DNA from: Rubrivivax sp.
GTDB taxonomy: Bacteria; Pseudomonadota; Gammaproteobacteria; Burkholderiales; Burkholderiaceae_C
Assembly (NCBI GenBank): GCA_027484885.1
Contig: JAIXSD010000548.1
Span: 1 to 8,590 of the forward strand
Length of the DNA: 8,590 bases
Direction: 5' to 3'
The translations under genes and the position numbers were made by a program. This document shows positions 6,692-8,590 of this stretch, piece after piece; the stretch's first letter is position 1, and every line of letters begins with the position of its first letter. The notes beneath the pieces are model-generated. The model was given only the letters and a program-made list of their open reading frames with translations, was not told the DNA's origin and did no database searches.

Positions 6692-7432
6692 GTGCCCCTT
6701 TCTAACTCTGCCCCCTCGGACCGCCCTGGCCCTCCCCCGCCCCTCAGCGCCGGCGACGCCCTGCGCGCCCTGATGTGCGCCAACTTCCCCGAGCTGGATG
6801 GCGCGCTGATGCCGGACCCAGACCTGCTGCAAGGCGGCGTCAGCCTGCGCCGTCTGGCCCGCGGCCGCACCCTATTCGCCCAGGGGCAGCCGGCCTTGGC
6901 CTTCTACGGCCTGGTGGCGGGTGAGGTCGAGGCGCGCTTCACCGGCCTGGACGGCACGGTCTCGGTGCTGGAGCATGTGCAGGCGCCGCGCCTGTTCGGC
7001 CTGGCCGCCTTTGCCGCCGGCCAGGCCGCCAGCTATGAAACCCTGGCCACGCAGAGCAGCCAGGTGCTGGTGATCGGCCCGGCGGCCTACAAGCTGCTGA
7101 TGGACCGCTGGCCCGGCTTTGCCCGCGCCCTGATGGCCGAATTTGCGCGCCGCTACGACGGCACCCTGCGCCTGCTGGAAGCCTCGCGCCACCGCAGCGC
7201 GCCCGAGCGCTTTGCCCTGGCCCTGGCCCAGCTGCGCCGAGACCGCGCTGCCGGCCCGCCCGATGCCCAGGGCTGGCAGACCCTGCGCGCCACCCAGTCC
7301 GAGCTGGCCGCCGTGGCCAACCTCTCGCGCCAGACCGTCAACCAGCTGCTGCAGCAGGCGCAGGCCGAGGGCCGGCTGCGTTGCAGCTATGGCCAGCTGC
7401 ACCTGCAAGTGCGAGGGGCCGCGAGTCCTTGA
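6692..7432 (+). CDS. Crp/Fnr-family transcriptional regulator, non-canonical effector pocket
   Basis: A 246-residue DNA-binding regulator. An N-terminal proline-rich stretch (about 1-28) precedes a cyclic-nucleotide-binding-type beta-barrel (about 45-130), a dimerisation helix (about 133-168) and a winged helix-turn-helix. The recognition helix is LSRQTVNQLL (211-220) and the wing is GRLRCSYGQLHLQV. Where CRP has GEL...RS in the phosphate-binding cassette, this protein reads LFGLAAFAAGQAASYET (101-117), so the Glu and Arg that hold cAMP are missing. The cysteines Cys29 and Cys231 do not match an FNR iron-sulfur set. The effector is unknown. The start is uncertain: GTG 6692 is the only start codon between the upstream in-frame stop (6671) and ATG 6773. 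The latter would drop the proline-rich part. Neither has a good ribosome site. It probably binds the palindrome at 6658-6677 and controls itself and DUF2332. Confidence 0.85.
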   Translation: MPLSNSAPSDRPGPPPPLSAGDALRALMCANFPELDGALMPDPDLLQGGVSLRRLARGRTLFAQGQPALAFYGLVAGEVEARFTGLDGTVSVLEHVQAPRLFGLAAFAAGQAASYETLATQSSQVLVIGPAAYKLLMDRWPGFARALMAEFARRYDGTLRLLEASRHRSAPERFALALAQLRRDRAAGPPDAQGWQTLRATQSELAAVANLSRQTVNQLLQQAQAEGRLRCSYGQLHLQVRGAASP

Positions 7433-7435
7433 GCT

Positions 7436-7458
7436 GCAGCCAGCGAAAGCCGGTCTGC
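7436..7458. terminator. Imperfect hairpin between convergent genes, terminator candidate
   Basis: The 27-bp space between the stop of the Crp-like gene and the stop of the peroxidase gene is almost filled by an imperfect hairpin. It has four outer pairs (GCAG/CTGC), a bulged T, two C-G pairs, one mismatch, two more pairs and a GAAA loop (7445-7448). There is no T tract on either side, so it would be a weak terminator at best, or a transcript-end stabiliser. The call rests only on pairing and location. Confidence 0.3.
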
Positions 7459-7459
7459 C

Positions 7460-7948
7460 TCAGGCCTTGAGCGCAACCTCGATGTCGGCGCTGATCTTCT
7501 CGGGTGCGTCATTCGGGGCATAACGCTTGATCACCTGCCCATCGCGGCCGACCAGGAACTTGGTGAAGTTCCATTTGATGCCCTCGGTGCCCAGCAAGCC
7601 GGGCTTTTCGGATTTGAGCCACTGCCACAGGGGGTGGGCTTCGGCGCCGTTGACCTTGACCTTGGCCATCATGGGGAAGCTGACGCCGTAGTTCAGCAGG
7701 CAGAAGGACGCGATCTCGCTGTTCTCGCCGGGGTCCTGGCCGCCGAACTCATTGCTCGGAAAGCCCACCACCACCAGGCCCTGGTCGCGGTAGCGCTGCC
7801 ACAAGGCCTCCAGGCCGCCGAACTGGGGCGTGAAGCCGCAGGCGCTGGCGGTGTTGACGATCAAGAGCACCTTGCCGCGCTGGCTGGCCAGGTCGGCTGG
7901 CTTGCCGTCGATGGAGAGGGCTTGAAAGTCGTAGACGCTGGCGGCCAT
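7460..7948 (-). CDS. Glutathione peroxidase family thiol peroxidase (Gpx/BtuE-like)
   Basis: A full-length 162-residue cytoplasmic peroxidase that reduces hydrogen or organic hydroperoxides. The catalytic tetrad is visible: Cys37 in VNTASACGFTPQF (31-43), Gln71 in GFPSNEFGGQDPG (62-74), and Trp126-Asn127 in KWNFTKFLV (125-133). The active site uses Cys rather than selenocysteine. Cys83 (SFCLLNYGVSFP) sits where the resolving cysteine of thioredoxin-dependent members lies, so thioredoxin rather than glutathione is the likelier reductant. The segment usually written GFPCNQF reads GFPSNEF here, with Ser replacing that cysteine. The start at 7948 is supported by an AAGGA ribosome site. The EamA-type permease gene ends 40 bp upstream in the same direction, so the two may be cotranscribed. 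The Crp-like gene converges on it 27 bp away. Confidence 0.93.
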   Translation of the reverse strand: MAASVYDFQALSIDGKPADLASQRGKVLLIVNTASACGFTPQFGGLEALWQRYRDQGLVVVGFPSNEFGGQDPGENSEIASFCLLNYGVSFPMMAKVKVNGAEAHPLWQWLKSEKPGLLGTEGIKWNFTKFLVGRDGQVIKRYAPNDAPEKISADIEVALKA

Positions 7949-7956
7949 GGCGAGGT

Positions 7957-7961
7957 TCCTT
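7957..7961 (-). promoter_or_regulatory. Ribosome binding site of the peroxidase gene
   Basis: AAGGA on the minus strand lies 8 nt before ATG 7948. It is the best Shine-Dalgarno in the window and fixes the start of the peroxidase, whose N-terminus MAASVYDF also fits the family. Confidence 0.6.
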
Positions 7962-7988
7962 GTGGTGTTTGGAAGGCGGGAGATCGCT

Positions 7989-8590
7989 TCAGCCCTGCAT
8001 GGTAGCCGGGCTGGCCGGCGCCTGCTGAGCCGGCGTTTGCGAGCGCTCCAGGGCCGAAAGCAGGGCAGCCGCCAGGATGCAGGTGCCGCCCACTGCGGTC
8101 TTGAAATCCAGCTGCCCGCCGCCCAGCCACAGGGCCGACAAGGCCGCCACCGGCACTTCGATCAGCATGACGATGGCGGTGACATTGGCTGGCAGGCGGC
8201 CAGCGCCGTACTGCAGCGAGAGGTTGGACAGGCAGAACAGCACCGCCATGCCCACCAGCGGCAGCAGCCAGCCGGCATGCGGCAAAGCCGGCCATGCCAC
8301 CAGGCCTGCGCCCGCCATGGCCGCGGCCGCGCCGCCAGCCACAAACACCCCGCCGCTGAACATGGCCAGGGCCCGGGCATGGGCGCCACGGGCCGCCTCG
8401 CGGCGCAGCATCACATTGTTCAAAGCGAAGCAGAAGCCACCGAACAGGCCCAAGCCATCGGCCAGGCTGCGCGGCCAGGGCAGGCCGCCGCCCTCGGGCG
8501 CCAGCACAAAAGCCGCGCCGCCCAGGGCCAGGGCCATGCGCAGGCCGGCCAGCAGGGTCAGGCGCTCACCCAGGATCAGGCGCGCCAGCA
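7989..8590 (-). CDS. EamA/DMT-family permease, C-terminal part (runs off right edge)
   Basis: About 199 C-terminal residues of an inner-membrane permease of the drug/metabolite transporter superfamily are visible. The frame continues past the right edge: codons before the internal Met at 8537 read LILGERLTLLAGLR, the typical GER-containing stretch between EamA helices, so that Met is not the start. About six hydrophobic segments follow, covering the end of the first EamA repeat and all of the second. They include VTAIVMLIEVPVAALSALWL near the C-terminus and a short A/Q-rich tail (QTPAQQAPASPATMQG). The substrate cannot be told; family members export amino acids, metabolites or drugs. It is codirectional with the peroxidase gene, 40 bp upstream of it, with no obvious terminator between, so an operon is plausible. 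Confidence 0.85.
   Translation of the reverse strand, partial: LARLILGERLTLLAGLRMALALGGAAFVLAPEGGGLPWPRSLADGLGLFGGFCFALNNVMLRREAARGAHARALAMFSGGVFVAGGAAAAMAGAGLVAWPALPHAGWLLPLVGMAVLFCLSNLSLQYGAGRLPANVTAIVMLIEVPVAALSALWLGGGQLDFKTAVGGTCILAAALLSALERSQTPAQQAPASPATMQG

Noticed and set aside
6679..6705. Eight-codon open frame (ATG to TAA) just after the palindrome, overlapping the GTG of the regulator
   Set aside because: Too short, with no ribosome binding site and out of frame with the regulator. A chance occurrence is the simplest reading.
7989..8537. Complete small membrane protein starting at ATG 8537
   Set aside because: The frame stays open to the window edge and the upstream codons encode a conserved EamA stretch (GERLTLLAG), so the gene is longer and truncated by the window.

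Overview
This window is GC-rich (strong G/C at third codon positions), gene-dense and free of mobile elements, RNA genes or CRISPR arrays. Gene types and codon style suggest a betaproteobacterium of the order Burkholderiales (Roseateles/Rubrivivax-like). That placement is inferred from the sequence and has not been tested by any search.

Layout: (1) An upstream non-coding stretch (1-226) holds a perfect 9-bp inverted repeat. (2) A rightward two-gene operon (227-3132) follows: an AmpG/PAT-type major facilitator transporter, then, overlapping it by ATGA, a lipoprotein glycoside hydrolase of the GHL10/DUF187 family, to which E. coli DigH (YddW) belongs. Together they suggest peptidoglycan fragment release and uptake, but the substrate is inferred. 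(3) A leftward sensor histidine kinase (5432-3102) has a large extracytoplasmic Cache-like sensor and no response regulator beside it. Its 3' end overlaps the hydrolase gene tail-to-tail by 31 bp. (4) A leftward DUF2332 gene (6625-5513), with a methyltransferase-like motif, lies upstream of the kinase in the same direction.

(5) A 66-bp divergent promoter region (6626-6691) carries a perfect 20-bp palindrome with CRP geometry (TGTCA-N6-TGACA). (6) Facing right from it is a Crp/Fnr-family regulator (6692-7432) that lacks the canonical cAMP-binding residues and the FNR cysteines. Its recognition helix differs from E. coli CRP at the two residues that read the base pair at which this palindrome differs from the CRP consensus. 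(7) Convergent with it are a thiol peroxidase of the glutathione peroxidase family (7948-7460) and, upstream of that, the C-terminal part of an EamA/DMT-family permease that runs off the right edge.

The most interesting parts are the regulator/palindrome/DUF2332 module, which looks like a self-contained regulatory unit with altered CRP-like specificity, and the transporter-hydrolase operon. All other long open frames in the window are antisense or out-of-frame shadows of these genes.
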